The notes: generated by a model from the letters alone, not told the origin. Shown: positions 1-7,379, counted from the stretch's first letter. The stretch is DNA of 12,603 nt from Lachnospiraceae bacterium UBA7012 (GCA_002449595.1 DJXE01000153.1:1-12603), one strand, 5' to 3'. A program made the numbers and translations.

Positions 1-265
1 GCGCCTCCGCGAGGTTTCGGAGCACTTCCTCCGCCTGTTTTCTCTCGATCGTCCGGTCCTCATACAGCCTGCCGAGCGCCTGCCTGGAGGTGATCTCATA
101 ATACAGATATCCTTTCCCGTCGACGTACCGCAGCGCGCAGGGCAGGATGCCGGGGATCGAGTTGGCCGCGAGCATCCGGTACTGGTAGGATCCCTGTCCC
201 TTGTCTTCCGGACACGGGATCACGAGATAATTGTTCCTGGCATCCCTGTAATAGCTATATTCCAC
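1..265 (-). CDS. DUF6382-type protein, N-terminal part (3' end outside window)
   Basis: The frame starts at a GTG, five bases after the stop of the TadE-like gene. A strong ribosome site (AGAGGAGG, minus strand, about 276-283) lies inside the end of that gene, which argues for translational coupling. The 88 visible residues begin MEYSYYRDARNNYLVIPCPE and contain SYQYRMLAANSIPGILPC and a GYLYYEITSRQALGRLYE stretch. These resemble, from memory, the N-terminal DUF6382 domain of clostridial proteins that usually carry a C-terminal FHA (phosphothreonine-binding) domain. No membrane segment or signal peptide is visible in this part. In related genomes such genes close the Tad pilus operon, so a role in regulating or docking the pilus machine is a reasonable inference. 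The FHA part would lie beyond the left edge and is not seen here. Confidence 0.75.
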   Translation of the reverse strand, partial: MEYSYYRDARNNYLVIPCPEDKGQGSYQYRMLAANSIPGILPCALRYVDGKGYLYYEITSRQALGRLYEDRTIERKQAEEVLRNLAEA

Positions 266-270
266 AGCCG

Positions 271-690
271 TCAATCCTCCTCTGTCATAAGTTCTGTGAG
301 TTCCCGCGCAATGTAGCTGAGGCGCCGGAAACGCCGGATCTTCTCCGGCGGATCATATTTCCAGGCGCTCTTCTTTACGGCATAGTTCCACCCGTTCATA
401 CTGCCCTTCGCGGTGACCGTGTACGAATCTCCCGCCTCCTCCGCGGAGAACGCCGGTTTCTCCGGCCCGATATACGTCCTGTCCGTCTGCGCCGCGACCC
501 GGCCGAGCAGATGCGCCGTGCCCGCGTCCTTCGTCTTCTGTATGCTCTCCCGGAACGCGAGGATGTACGCGTCCTGTTCGGCCGCCATCCGGTTGTAAAC
601 GAAGAATGACAGGAAGATGATCGTGACCATGATAGAGATAACGAATGGCACGATGAGCGCGGCTTCAACCGTGAGGTATGCGCCGCTCAA
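271..690 (-). CDS. TadE-like minor pseudopilin
   Basis: A 139-residue protein starting SGAYLTVEAALIVPF. It has a very short leader, then a hydrophobic N-terminal helix (about residues 4-31) with the conserved glutamate of class III prepilins. Cleavage after SGA would place Glu at mature position 5. The rest (about 32-139) is a small soluble domain with no recognised motif. The start chosen is a TTG overlapping the stop of the upstream prepilin peptidase gene (TTG and TGA share two bases). No ATG fits: the frame stays open upstream for hundreds of bases, but that stretch is antiparallel shadow of the peptidase gene. Only a weak GGGG lies upstream, so coupling to the previous gene is likely. 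TadE-type pseudopilins are processed by the Tad prepilin peptidase and are needed for pilus assembly, probably as tip or initiation subunits. Confidence 0.8.
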   Translation of the reverse strand: MSGAYLTVEAALIVPFVISIMVTIIFLSFFVYNRMAAEQDAYILAFRESIQKTKDAGTAHLLGRVAAQTDRTYIGPEKPAFSAEEAGDSYTVTAKGSMNGWNYAVKKSAWKYDPPEKIRRFRRLSYIARELTELMTEED

Positions 691-1160
691 ATTTTGAAGA
701 TCCCCGTCGCGAGAAGTGTTCCCGTGAGTGCTACCGTCAAAAAGGGAAGATACGGGATCTTCGTCTTCGTGCCGGCTCTCCGGAAGGCGATCAAGATGAG
801 CGAGGCAGCGCTGATCAGGATCATGGAGGCGAAGAAAGCGACCCACACAGTCCTCGCGGGGAACAGCAGCCCGAGCAGAAGCACAGCCGCCGGATCCGCG
901 GCTCCGATCCTGTCCCTGGAGAGGAACGAGATCGTCGCGAAGAAAGCGCCCGGAAGGAGCGCGCCTGCTGCCGCCGACAGGCTCCATGTTCCCGTGCCTG
1001 CTGCCGCTGCCCGCAAAGCCGCGCAGATGATGGCCGCGCCGGCTCCCCGGAAGATCCACGCCGTCGGCACGCTCATCTCCTTCATATCCCGCACGGCGGC
1101 CGGTATCAGAAAGCCGTACGCCGCCGCCCACACTGCCGTCTGAATGATCATTTTTTCCAT
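687..1160 (-). CDS. A24-family prepilin peptidase, divergent (TadV/CpaA-like)
   Basis: A 157-residue, strongly hydrophobic protein with five or six predicted membrane segments. A24 prepilin peptidases use two aspartates, one after the first membrane helix and one in a GxGD motif. Here the candidates are Asp25 (AAVRDMKEMSVP) and Asp89 in GAAD (SRDRIGAADPAAV), so the second glycine of GxGD is replaced by alanine. The family's usual lysine-containing stretch after GxGD is also missing, since PAAV follows. Start ATG has GGAGAAG about seven bases upstream. It sits between the two TadE-like genes and probably matures one or more pseudopilins encoded here. A second A24 gene with a standard GAGD motif lies at 8616-9032. 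Reduced or changed activity is possible but cannot be decided from sequence. Confidence 0.75.
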   Translation of the reverse strand: MEKMIIQTAVWAAAYGFLIPAAVRDMKEMSVPTAWIFRGAGAAIICAALRAAAAGTGTWSLSAAAGALLPGAFFATISFLSRDRIGAADPAAVLLLGLLFPARTVWVAFFASMILISAASLILIAFRRAGTKTKIPYLPFLTVALTGTLLATGIFKI

Positions 1161-1199
1161 CGTGTTCTCTTCTCCGGTCTCTCATTGTCTTAGTTCTCC

Positions 1200-2084
1200 T
1201 CAATACCCGCACTTCGAACACGGCGGCATCCGCCCGGCGACCTTCGACAGGGGCACCTCGCGGATCGTCCGTTTCAACCCGGAGCAATCACGATTGCTGT
1301 GATATCTATTACCATCCGGCGTGATGAAAACCGTGCCTCTTCTTCCCGGTTTGCAGCTCTCGCAGGCGTAATAGATGCTGCCGTCCCTGCTGCGCTGGTT
1401 TTTAAGCGATGACACGGAAACTGCCCGAACGGACGGGTTCAGGAAAACGCAGCCCCGGTCGCGGTGGTACACTGTCCCGTATTCCGTGATAAATACGGTC
1501 TCCTCTTCTTCCTTTTCTTCCTCCGGCGTCAGCACTGCGGCTCCGTTGTAGCCGGTCCAGGCGTGCCCGTAGAACTGGCTGGTGAGGAGGATGTCGTCAT
1601 ACGCGATCACCGGGATCAGCGCCGACACCCTGTAGTCCGCCACCAGGTGGACGATATCGTCCCCCGTGAAGACCGAGGACCGCAGGTAAGAAATGCTTCC
1701 GCTGCCTCCCTTCAGGCAGGTGCTGTCGAGGTATTCCTTTCCCGCGCTCTTTACCACCTGGTCCCTGACGTACGTCTGGGACAGGATCAGGGAGATCCCT
1801 AAGGAAGCAGCGTCGGAGGAAAGCATTCCGTCCTGGTCGAACATGTCTGTCCCGTACCTCTCATAGAATGCGTAATAGCAGATCCTGCTGCCCGCCTGGT
1901 GCAGCGCCGCGCTGATGTTTCCCTGCAGCCGGATCATCTCGATCGACCACACAATATTGATAAGAAAGAAGATGTACAGCGGCACCACCAGCGCCGCTTC
2001 CGTCGACATGGCCCCTCCAAGGTGCACAGGTAGGCGCGGCGTTGACCCAGACCTGTCCGGAGAGATATGTGTTTTTTTATTCAT
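1200..2084 (-). CDS. TadE-like pseudopilin with two C-terminal Cys/His repeats
   Basis: A 294-residue protein. Residues 1-24 form a polar, basic leader ending GG. Cleavage there gives mature AMSTEAALVVPLY, with Glu at position 5 and a membrane helix at about 28-50, typical of class III (TadE-type) prepilins. The middle (about 55-185) is an extracytoplasmic domain of unknown fold. After an acidic linker (EEEKEEEE, about 188-195) come two related modules. Module 1 starts TVFITEYGTVYH and has His207, Cys212, Cys241 and Cys244. Module 2 starts TVFITPDGNRYH and has His262, Cys267, Cys289 and Cys292. The YHxxxxC...CxxC pattern is known from the tails of various Firmicute exported proteins and is probably a zinc site. 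ATG 2084 is kept as start because it preserves the leader. Met26 also has GGAGGGG just before it, but starting there would delete the processing site. Confidence 0.8.
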   Translation of the reverse strand: MNKKTHISPDRSGSTPRLPVHLGGAMSTEAALVVPLYIFFLINIVWSIEMIRLQGNISAALHQAGSRICYYAFYERYGTDMFDQDGMLSSDAASLGISLILSQTYVRDQVVKSAGKEYLDSTCLKGGSGSISYLRSSVFTGDDIVHLVADYRVSALIPVIAYDDILLTSQFYGHAWTGYNGAAVLTPEEEKEEEETVFITEYGTVYHRDRGCVFLNPSVRAVSVSSLKNQRSRDGSIYYACESCKPGRRGTVFITPDGNRYHSNRDCSGLKRTIREVPLSKVAGRMPPCSKCGY

Positions 2085-2116
2085 TGTTTGCCCCGCCGCG
2101 CCTTTGCGCTGTGCCG

Positions 2117-3586
2117 TCAGTTATATCCCGCCGAGCGGCGGATGCTGCACCGGTAGCCGAAACTGCTCTCGACTTCGGATTCAGCCGTCAATGCGTCCAG
2201 GCACCAGTCCATGCGAAAGCTCTCGCTCCCCAGCGCCTTCCTCACGTCCATTTCCATCACATCCATCAGCCTCTCAGTCTTTTTGTCCCTGCCCTCAAGG
2301 AAGAGCAGGATCCGGAGATAGTCCTCGTAGCGGAGCCCGTTCCCGCTCGCCTGTTTCCGCGCGGCCGGGTTGAAGATCCCGCTGAGGGACGTCTTCCACG
2401 TCTCCTTGGTCTTCACGAGAGGGACCTTGCCGCCGTCCATCAGGGTGCGCACGTCCTGCACGCACTCCAGATAGGCCCAGGTGAGCAGGATCGCGTTCTT
2501 CAGCACCGGCTGGATCTCCGGCAGCAGAACGATCGTTGAGATGATGGCTGCCGCCGTGTCCGCTTCCGCCGTCTTCACCTCATCGGTCATGATGTAAGCG
2601 CAGTCCGCGGCGTAGCGCACCAGAAGGAGCGTCTGCGCGGCCTTCTCCAGATTGTCGGCGTCGCTGTCCTTCCCGAACAGGACGTATTCCGTCTGGTACT
2701 TCAGCCGCATCTTCTGTTCGTTCTCCCTGTAGCAGCCGCACTTCTCCATGATGTACTCGTCCATCACGACCGCGTCCGCCTCCGGATATCCGTGGGAATT
2801 CTTCATGAGTTCCTCCCCGCCGTTTCCGAAATGCTTCTCCCTGTGCGACAGGAGCGAGCCGGTGTTCACCGACGCCCCGGACACGCCGTCCGTATTGCCC
2901 AGGACCTGCAGCAGAACGGGGCGCAGGCGGAACTTCAGGACTTCTTCGGTCGGGTCTTCGAATTCCCCGCCGACGACCGTGTCATCCGCCCCGGGATTCT
3001 GCGCGAGCCTCTCTTCCCGCTCCCGCCTTGCCCGCTCCTTCGCCTCCTGCAGTTCATGAATACTGTCCGACCACTGCTGCATCCAGCCATCTGCGCTGAA
3101 CTGAAGCCCCTGGAATGTATTGACCTCGGCGAGGATCTTCGCCGCCGCGGCTCCCGCCGGGTCCGCCGCCATATATGCGTAGATCTGCTCGCGGACCGGC
3201 GCGCCGCCGCTGTCCGCGGCAAACCTCGCCTCCGGGATCCCGACGCCCGCAAGCTGCAGCCCCGAAAACTCGCCGGGCCATCCGTAGAGGCTGATCCCGG
3301 TCGTCCCATAATTCTTTTTCAGGTAAAACTCCAGGCGGTCCCTCACGTGTTCCAGCGACCCCGCGCCGCCGTAGCCCGCATCCACGAACAGCAGGTCATA
3401 CTGCTCAAACAGTTCCCTTGAAAACTCGGAGAGGACCGAGCAGACCGCCGTGTCCGTGACGGTCTCCGTCCGCGCCCGGATGACGCGGATCCTTGCGGCC
3501 TCCGCCATCGTCAGGATCAGCGAGAGCATGGCGGTCAGCGAGAGCGCGAGGAACACTGTGAGATAACCGCCGGACTTCCTTTTCAT
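2117..3586 (-). CDS. DUF5702-type TadE/TadG-like pseudopilin
   Basis: A 489-residue protein beginning MKRKSGGYLTVFLALSL, with one membrane helix at about 8-28. The N-terminus resembles a prepilin: cleavage after GG would leave YLTVF, close to the YLTVE of the TadE-like gene downstream but with Phe in place of Glu at mature position 5. The following ARIRVIRARTETVTDTAVCS and the FEQYDLLFVDAGYG stretch (about residues 60-73) match my memory of DUF5702 proteins in clostridial Tad loci. The remaining ~400 residues are soluble and extracytoplasmic, with a charged, probably helical stretch (about 180-200) and no catalytic motif I recognise. The start ATG overlaps the stop of the Flp pilin gene as ATGA, so translation is likely coupled. 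It may be a large minor pilin at the tip or base of the pilus. Confidence 0.8.
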   Translation of the reverse strand: MKRKSGGYLTVFLALSLTAMLSLILTMAEAARIRVIRARTETVTDTAVCSVLSEFSRELFEQYDLLFVDAGYGGAGSLEHVRDRLEFYLKKNYGTTGISLYGWPGEFSGLQLAGVGIPEARFAADSGGAPVREQIYAYMAADPAGAAAAKILAEVNTFQGLQFSADGWMQQWSDSIHELQEAKERARREREERLAQNPGADDTVVGGEFEDPTEEVLKFRLRPVLLQVLGNTDGVSGASVNTGSLLSHREKHFGNGGEELMKNSHGYPEADAVVMDEYIMEKCGCYRENEQKMRLKYQTEYVLFGKDSDADNLEKAAQTLLLVRYAADCAYIMTDEVKTAEADTAAAIISTIVLLPEIQPVLKNAILLTWAYLECVQDVRTLMDGGKVPLVKTKETWKTSLSGIFNPAARKQASGNGLRYEDYLRILLFLEGRDKKTERLMDVMEMDVRKALGSESFRMDWCLDALTAESEVESSFGYRCSIRRSAGYN

Positions 3587-3780
3587 CCCGTCACGATCCC
3601 GCTTCTCTCCGTGATCGTTCCCATAATGCTTTTCACCAGTTTTGAGATGCTGTCTTTAAAAATGATCACGAGTCCGATCAGCACGACTATGATCAATATC
3701 ATTTCGACCGTCCCCATGCCGTCCTCATTGCGCCGGTACCTCCGGAGCAGTTCTCCAAAGCATGCAAGTTCCTTTTTCAT
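3583..3780 (-). CDS. Flp-family major pilin (Flp1-like)
   Basis: A 65-residue prepilin. Leader residues 1-21 are basic (RRYRRNEDG) and end in Gly. The mature part starts MGTVEMILIIVVLIGLVIIF, with Glu at position 5 and a continuous hydrophobic helix, then a short amphipathic tail (KDSISKLVKSIMGT...). This is the standard layout of Flp1-type pilins, which polymerise into the Tad pilus fibre after cleavage by the prepilin peptidase. The ribosome site is the best in the operon (AAGGAGGAAGGT directly before ATG), in keeping with a subunit made in large amounts. It lies 21 bases after tadC and overlaps the next gene by 4 bases. It is the only Flp-type pilin gene in the window. Confidence 0.93.
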   Translation of the reverse strand: MKKELACFGELLRRYRRNEDGMGTVEMILIIVVLIGLVIIFKDSISKLVKSIMGTITERSGIVTG

Positions 3781-3801
3781 ACCTTCCTCCTTCTTTCGCG
3801 G

Positions 3802-5310
3802 TCACATCTGAAACCCTATGTAAGCCGGAACCATGATCATGACCAGCGTGACCGTCAGCATGATCATCATCGGTGCCAGAAGCTTCGTCCCGGCTTCCTC
3901 TCCCATCTGCTTCGCCAGGAGCCTGCGGTACTCTCCCGCCTCCTGCGCCTCCTCCTGCAGCGCCGCGAGCAGCGCGTCATTTCCCCGTCTCAGGTTCTGG
4001 GTCAGCAGAGAACAGAGCTTTGTGTAGCGCCTGCTGCGGCACCGGAGCCCGAAGTGCGCGTAGGCCGACGCCTCCGAGATCCCGCTGTCCAGCTCGTGGC
4101 ACATCAGCACGATCTCCTCGTACGCGTACCGCTCCTCTCCGCCCCGCATCGCCCCGGACCGGTAAGCCTCCGCGATCTTCGCGAACGCGCCCCGCATACT
4201 GACGCCCGCGCCGAGATACAGCACCAGCTTGCTGACGATCTGCGGGTAGTCCACCGCCATCTGCCGCTCCCGGCTCCCGATCTTCGAGCGAAGGTCGTGA
4301 TCCTTTCCGAAGAAAAGCGCTACCCCTGCGATCAAAGCTGCAAGAAACAGCGGTACGGATGCGTCGCTCTCCCCTGTGAGGAACGTGAGCCTCACGCCTC
4401 CTGCCTCGGCTGGCAGTCGGAACGCCGCCTTCGTGCGGCTCTCTTCCTCCGCCTTCCGAAGCGCGCCGGCGATCCGCAGCTGCGCCTGCTCCTCAGCGCT
4501 GACACCCGGATCCTCAACCGTGACGTCAAAGGCGTGGACAAAGCGGCACATGTTCTCCGCGGACTGCGCCGCTGCCGTCATCTGGAGGACGCCGTTCCTG
4601 CGCGGCTCGTCCCTGTCCGGCGCAAAGACCGGTTCTCCCCGGCTGCTGATGACGTCCGGCGTCACGCTCTCCCAGACGAGCTCGAACGGACTGCCTTCGA
4701 CCGAGGACGGGAGCGCCAGTGCGGTGCTCACATGCGCGAGATCTGAATTGTCGCCCGCCATCACGCCGGGAAGGATCCGGAACAGCTTCTCCGCCTCGAC
4801 CTCAAGCTGCTCCTTCGTGAGGCGCAGCGGCTCCACCGTGATGTCGAAGTCCCCGTACTGCTGCTCCGTCAGCCGGATCTGCTGCGCCTTTCCGCCCGCG
4901 CTCTCCCTCTCGATGACCTCCGTCTCCTTCCGCTCCGAGAGACCCTGCGCAGCTGTCAGGAACGAGGCAGCAGCCGCGGCGAGGAGAACAGTGAGCAGAA
5001 GCTCCGCCTTCCCGGCCTCATAGCTGATGAGGGAGCGCTTCGCGTTTTTTCTCGGGTAGAGGACGCGCAGGTCCTCCTCAAGCCGCTTCCTTCGCGCGGC
5101 CGTCAGCCTTGATGCGGCGCCTCCCGTCCCGCTCCGCAGCAGGCGGCGGCAGATCCCGACCGCCAGGCGCCGGACCGGCCTCCGATACCAGGCCGCCTCC
5201 TCCCGGGGAAGCAGCAGCTGCTCCTTTCGGGTGAGGAGAAACCCGACGGCGAAGATCACGAGGATCCCGCCAAACAATATGAGACGGATCTTTCCGTATC
5301 CGATGCCCAT
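3802..5310 (-). CDS. tadC: TadC-like platform protein with large extracytoplasmic insertion
   Basis: A 502-residue type II secretion F-family protein. Membrane segments are visible at about 8-26, 103-121, 320-335 and 476-499. The conserved F-domain lies in the C-terminal third (about 350-475: DYPQIVSKLVLYLGAGVSMR, GTKLLAPMMIMLTVTL). With TadB it forms the inner-membrane platform driven by the TadA ATPase. It is longer than the usual ~300-residue TadC because about 195 residues (125-319) between the second and third membrane segments are predicted to be outside the cell. Within that part, residues about 196-266 (LALPSS...LVWESVTPDVISS...VLQMTAAAQ...FDVTVED) look like an atrophied bacterial Ig-like domain. 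The start ATG has GGAGG six bases upstream. The 112-base gap before it carries the tandem repeats listed separately. Confidence 0.88.
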   Translation of the reverse strand: MGIGYGKIRLILFGGILVIFAVGFLLTRKEQLLLPREEAAWYRRPVRRLAVGICRRLLRSGTGGAASRLTAARRKRLEEDLRVLYPRKNAKRSLISYEAGKAELLLTVLLAAAAASFLTAAQGLSERKETEVIERESAGGKAQQIRLTEQQYGDFDITVEPLRLTKEQLEVEAEKLFRILPGVMAGDNSDLAHVSTALALPSSVEGSPFELVWESVTPDVISSRGEPVFAPDRDEPRRNGVLQMTAAAQSAENMCRFVHAFDVTVEDPGVSAEEQAQLRIAGALRKAEEESRTKAAFRLPAEAGGVRLTFLTGESDASVPLFLAALIAGVALFFGKDHDLRSKIGSRERQMAVDYPQIVSKLVLYLGAGVSMRGAFAKIAEAYRSGAMRGGEERYAYEEIVLMCHELDSGISEASAYAHFGLRCRSRRYTKLCSLLTQNLRRGNDALLAALQEEAQEAGEYRRLLAKQMGEEAGTKLLAPMMIMLTVTLVMIMVPAYIGFQM

Positions 5311-5323
5311 CTCTTTCCTCCAA

Positions 5324-5451
5324 CCTCAAGCCTGAATATCCGTGCCTTTTCCGAGCCTCAAATCAGACCATCCACGCCTTCTCCGAACCTCAGATCAGAC
5401 CATCCACATCTTTCACCACCCCTCAGACCTGAATATCCATGATCTTCTCCG
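5324..5451. repeat. Four imperfect 30-31 bp tandem repeats in the tadB-tadC gap
   Basis: Copies lie at about 5324-5353, 5356-5385, 5388-5417 and 5421-5451, with a period of 32-33 bp. On the minus strand each follows the pattern CGGARAAG..., then GGATATTCAGG or GGATGGTCTGA, then TGAGG. The copy at 5421-5451 is the true 3' end of tadB, coding EKIMDIQV and the stop. The other three copy that tail including a TGA. Copies 1 and 4 share the GGATATTCAGG core, and copies 2 and 3 share GTGGATGGTCTGAT. They probably arose by slippage duplication. A function is not shown. Confidence 0.85.
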
Positions 5452-6247
5452 AGAGCGCGAACGCCCCGAGATAAGCCGCAAGGCAGGCCGCCATCACGCC
5501 GATCCCGACGGGGTTGTGATACAGGACGTCGAAAAATCCCCGCGAGCTGATGCTGATGTAGGCGATGATCACGAACGGCACGACGTCCATGATCCTCTGC
5601 TCCAGCCGCCGCGCGCTCAGCATCACGCCGATCTCCTGCTCCAGGTCGATACGCTCCGCGATGAGCCCGGCCGTCCTGTCGAGGATCTTCACCATGCTGC
5701 CGCCGCTTCGCTTGGCGATCGCAAACACCTCGGCGAATTCCCTGACTTCCGCGAGCCCGCTCCGGAGCGCGAAGCTCATGAGCAGCTGCTCCAGGGGAAT
5801 ATTGCCGCTCATTCCCCGCTCGATCCGGGTGAGTTCCCGGACGATCATGCTGTTCTCCCCGCAGAGAAAAGTCATATCCGCCGTCGCCTCATGGAATGCG
5901 TTCTCCGGGGAGTATCCCGCCTTCAGCGCAGTAATGAGGCTCTGCGTCAGCTCGCCGAACTGCGCGAGGAGCTCCGCGCGGCGCTTCTCCCGGATTGCCC
6001 GCTCCCGCCGGAGGCACACCGGATACACGAGGGGCAGAAGGGCCGCCGCCGCAAGCGCCGACCGGAAGAAGAACAGCGCCGCGAGCGCCACGGCGAGCAG
6101 CGCCTCCATGAGGACCGCCGCCCGGTCCGCCGCGGAGAGCGACAGGAGGTCATCCTCGCGCCTCCCGCGGAAGAAGGCCGGCATGCTCCAGCTTCTGCGT
6201 GTTTCTGAGGCTGTTTTCCCGCTCGAACGTGCCGATGATCCGTCCAT
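5423..6247 (-). CDS. tadB: TadB-like platform protein (type II secretion F family)
   Basis: A 274-residue protein of the usual TadB size. It has two N-terminal hydrophobic segments (about 44-78), a cytoplasmic F-domain (about 96-215, with LTQSLITALKAGYSPENAF and FAIAKRSGGSMVKILDRTAG) and two C-terminal membrane segments (about 218-236 and 247-266). TadB and TadC form the membrane platform that passes the TadA motion to pilin subunits. The start at 6247 is preceded by AAGGGGGAGAAGG, a good ribosome site, but makes a 98-base overlap with the end of tadA. Met22 (base 6184) would cut the overlap to 35 bases but has only a GGAG one base away. Residues 1-21 are polar and low in complexity, so the shorter form remains possible. 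Confidence 0.88.
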   Translation of the reverse strand: MDGSSARSSGKTASETRRSWSMPAFFRGRREDDLLSLSAADRAAVLMEALLAVALAALFFFRSALAAAALLPLVYPVCLRRERAIREKRRAELLAQFGELTQSLITALKAGYSPENAFHEATADMTFLCGENSMIVRELTRIERGMSGNIPLEQLLMSFALRSGLAEVREFAEVFAIAKRSGGSMVKILDRTAGLIAERIDLEQEIGVMLSARRLEQRIMDVVPFVIIAYISISSRGFFDVLYHNPVGIGVMAACLAAYLGAFALSEKIMDIQV

Positions 6248-7379
6248 CCTTCTCCCCCTTTTCTCTGAACCGGAACAGCGGGGACAGCTCGTACTCTCCG
6301 TCCGTGAGCCCGCAGATCTCCGCGATCTCCAGGACTCTTCTGGAGTGGTCCCGCAGCCGCCCCAGATGGATCAGGATGTCGATCGCCGACGCGATCTGTC
6401 CGCGGATCGCCTGGACCGGCAGTTCCATACCCATCAGCGCCATCGTCTCCAGGCGGCTCAGCATATCCGCCGCACTGTTGGCGTGCCCCGTGGACATCGA
6501 CACGTGGCCGGTGTTCATCGCCTGCAGCATGTCGATCGCCTCCCCGCCGCGCACTTCACCCACGATGATCCGGTCGGGGCGCATCCGCAGCGACGTGCGG
6601 ATCAGGTCCCGGATCGTGATGGGGCGCAGCCCGTCAAAGCCGCCCTCCCTCGCCTCCATCCGCACCAGATTCTTCACGTGGCGGATCTGCAGCTCGGCGT
6701 TGTCCTCGATCGTGATGACCCTCTCGTCCTCCGGCACGAACTCGGAGAGCGCGTTCAGGAACGTCGTCTTGCCCGATCCTGTTCCACCGCTCACGAAGAT
6801 ATTGCAGCCGGAGGCCACCGCCTTCTGAAGAAAGGCCGCGATCTCCTCCGAGACCGAGCCGAAGGCGACCAGCTCCCGGATCCCGATCGGGTGCTCGGGG
6901 AACCTTCGGATCGTCACGAACGGCCCGCCCAGCGCCGCGGGCTGCATCACGACGTTCACGCGCGACCCGTTCGGCAGCCTCGCGTCCGCGATCGGCGACG
7001 CTGCATTGACCGTTCTGTTGCAACCTGCAACTATGGCCTGCACTACGTCCTCCAACCGCTCCTGCGTGGCGAACCGTACGCCGCTGTCCCGGAGGATCCC
7101 GTCCCGCTCAATGAAAATGTGCTCCGGCCCGTTGATCATGATCTCCGTGACCGACGGGTCGTCCACGAGGTCCTGCAGGACGTCCAGCCGCCGGATGGAG
7201 TGGAACAGCTCCTGCCGCAGCTGCTTCATCTCGCGGACGCTGATGTGCCTCGTCCTCCCGGCACCCGTGATCTCCCCGTCGATGAGCCTGAGGACGTCCT
7301 CGTCGAGGATCTCCCTGGAGAAGTCGATCTCCTGGAGCACCCTGTCGTGGACCTGCTTCTTAAATTCCTCATAGGTCAT
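6150..7379 (-). CDS. tadA: TadA/CpaF-type pilus assembly ATPase
   Basis: A 409-residue secretion ATPase of the CpaF/TadA (VirB11/PilT) family, acting at the cytoplasmic face to power pilin assembly. Visible motifs in order are: an N-terminal domain (about 1-150) with VTEIMINGPEHIFIERDG; the Walker A GGTGSGKTT (Lys204); an Asp box TIEDNAEL (Glu225, Asp226); a Walker B region DRIIVGEVRGGEA (Glu275); and a His box STGHANS (His299). All key residues are present, so it should be active. The C-terminus ends QKLEHAGLLPREARG, a usual ending for this group. The start ATG lies inside the end of the tadZ-like gene (11-base overlap) with GGAG seven bases upstream. Confidence 0.95.
   Translation of the reverse strand: MTYEEFKKQVHDRVLQEIDFSREILDEDVLRLIDGEITGAGRTRHISVREMKQLRQELFHSIRRLDVLQDLVDDPSVTEIMINGPEHIFIERDGILRDSGVRFATQERLEDVVQAIVAGCNRTVNAASPIADARLPNGSRVNVVMQPAALGGPFVTIRRFPEHPIGIRELVAFGSVSEEIAAFLQKAVASGCNIFVSGGTGSGKTTFLNALSEFVPEDERVITIEDNAELQIRHVKNLVRMEAREGGFDGLRPITIRDLIRTSLRMRPDRIIVGEVRGGEAIDMLQAMNTGHVSMSTGHANSAADMLSRLETMALMGMELPVQAIRGQIASAIDILIHLGRLRDHSRRVLEIAEICGLTDGEYELSPLFRFREKGEKDGRIIGTFERENSLRNTQKLEHAGLLPREARG

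Noticed and set aside
691..1287. N-terminal extension of the TadE-like frame upstream of its TTG start
   Set aside because: The extra residues run through the prepilin peptidase gene in another frame and would bury the prepilin leader inside the protein.
5324..5451. The tandem repeats as a CRISPR array
   Set aside because: The copies are nearly adjacent (2-4 bases between them), without unique spacers, and one copy is the coding end of tadB.
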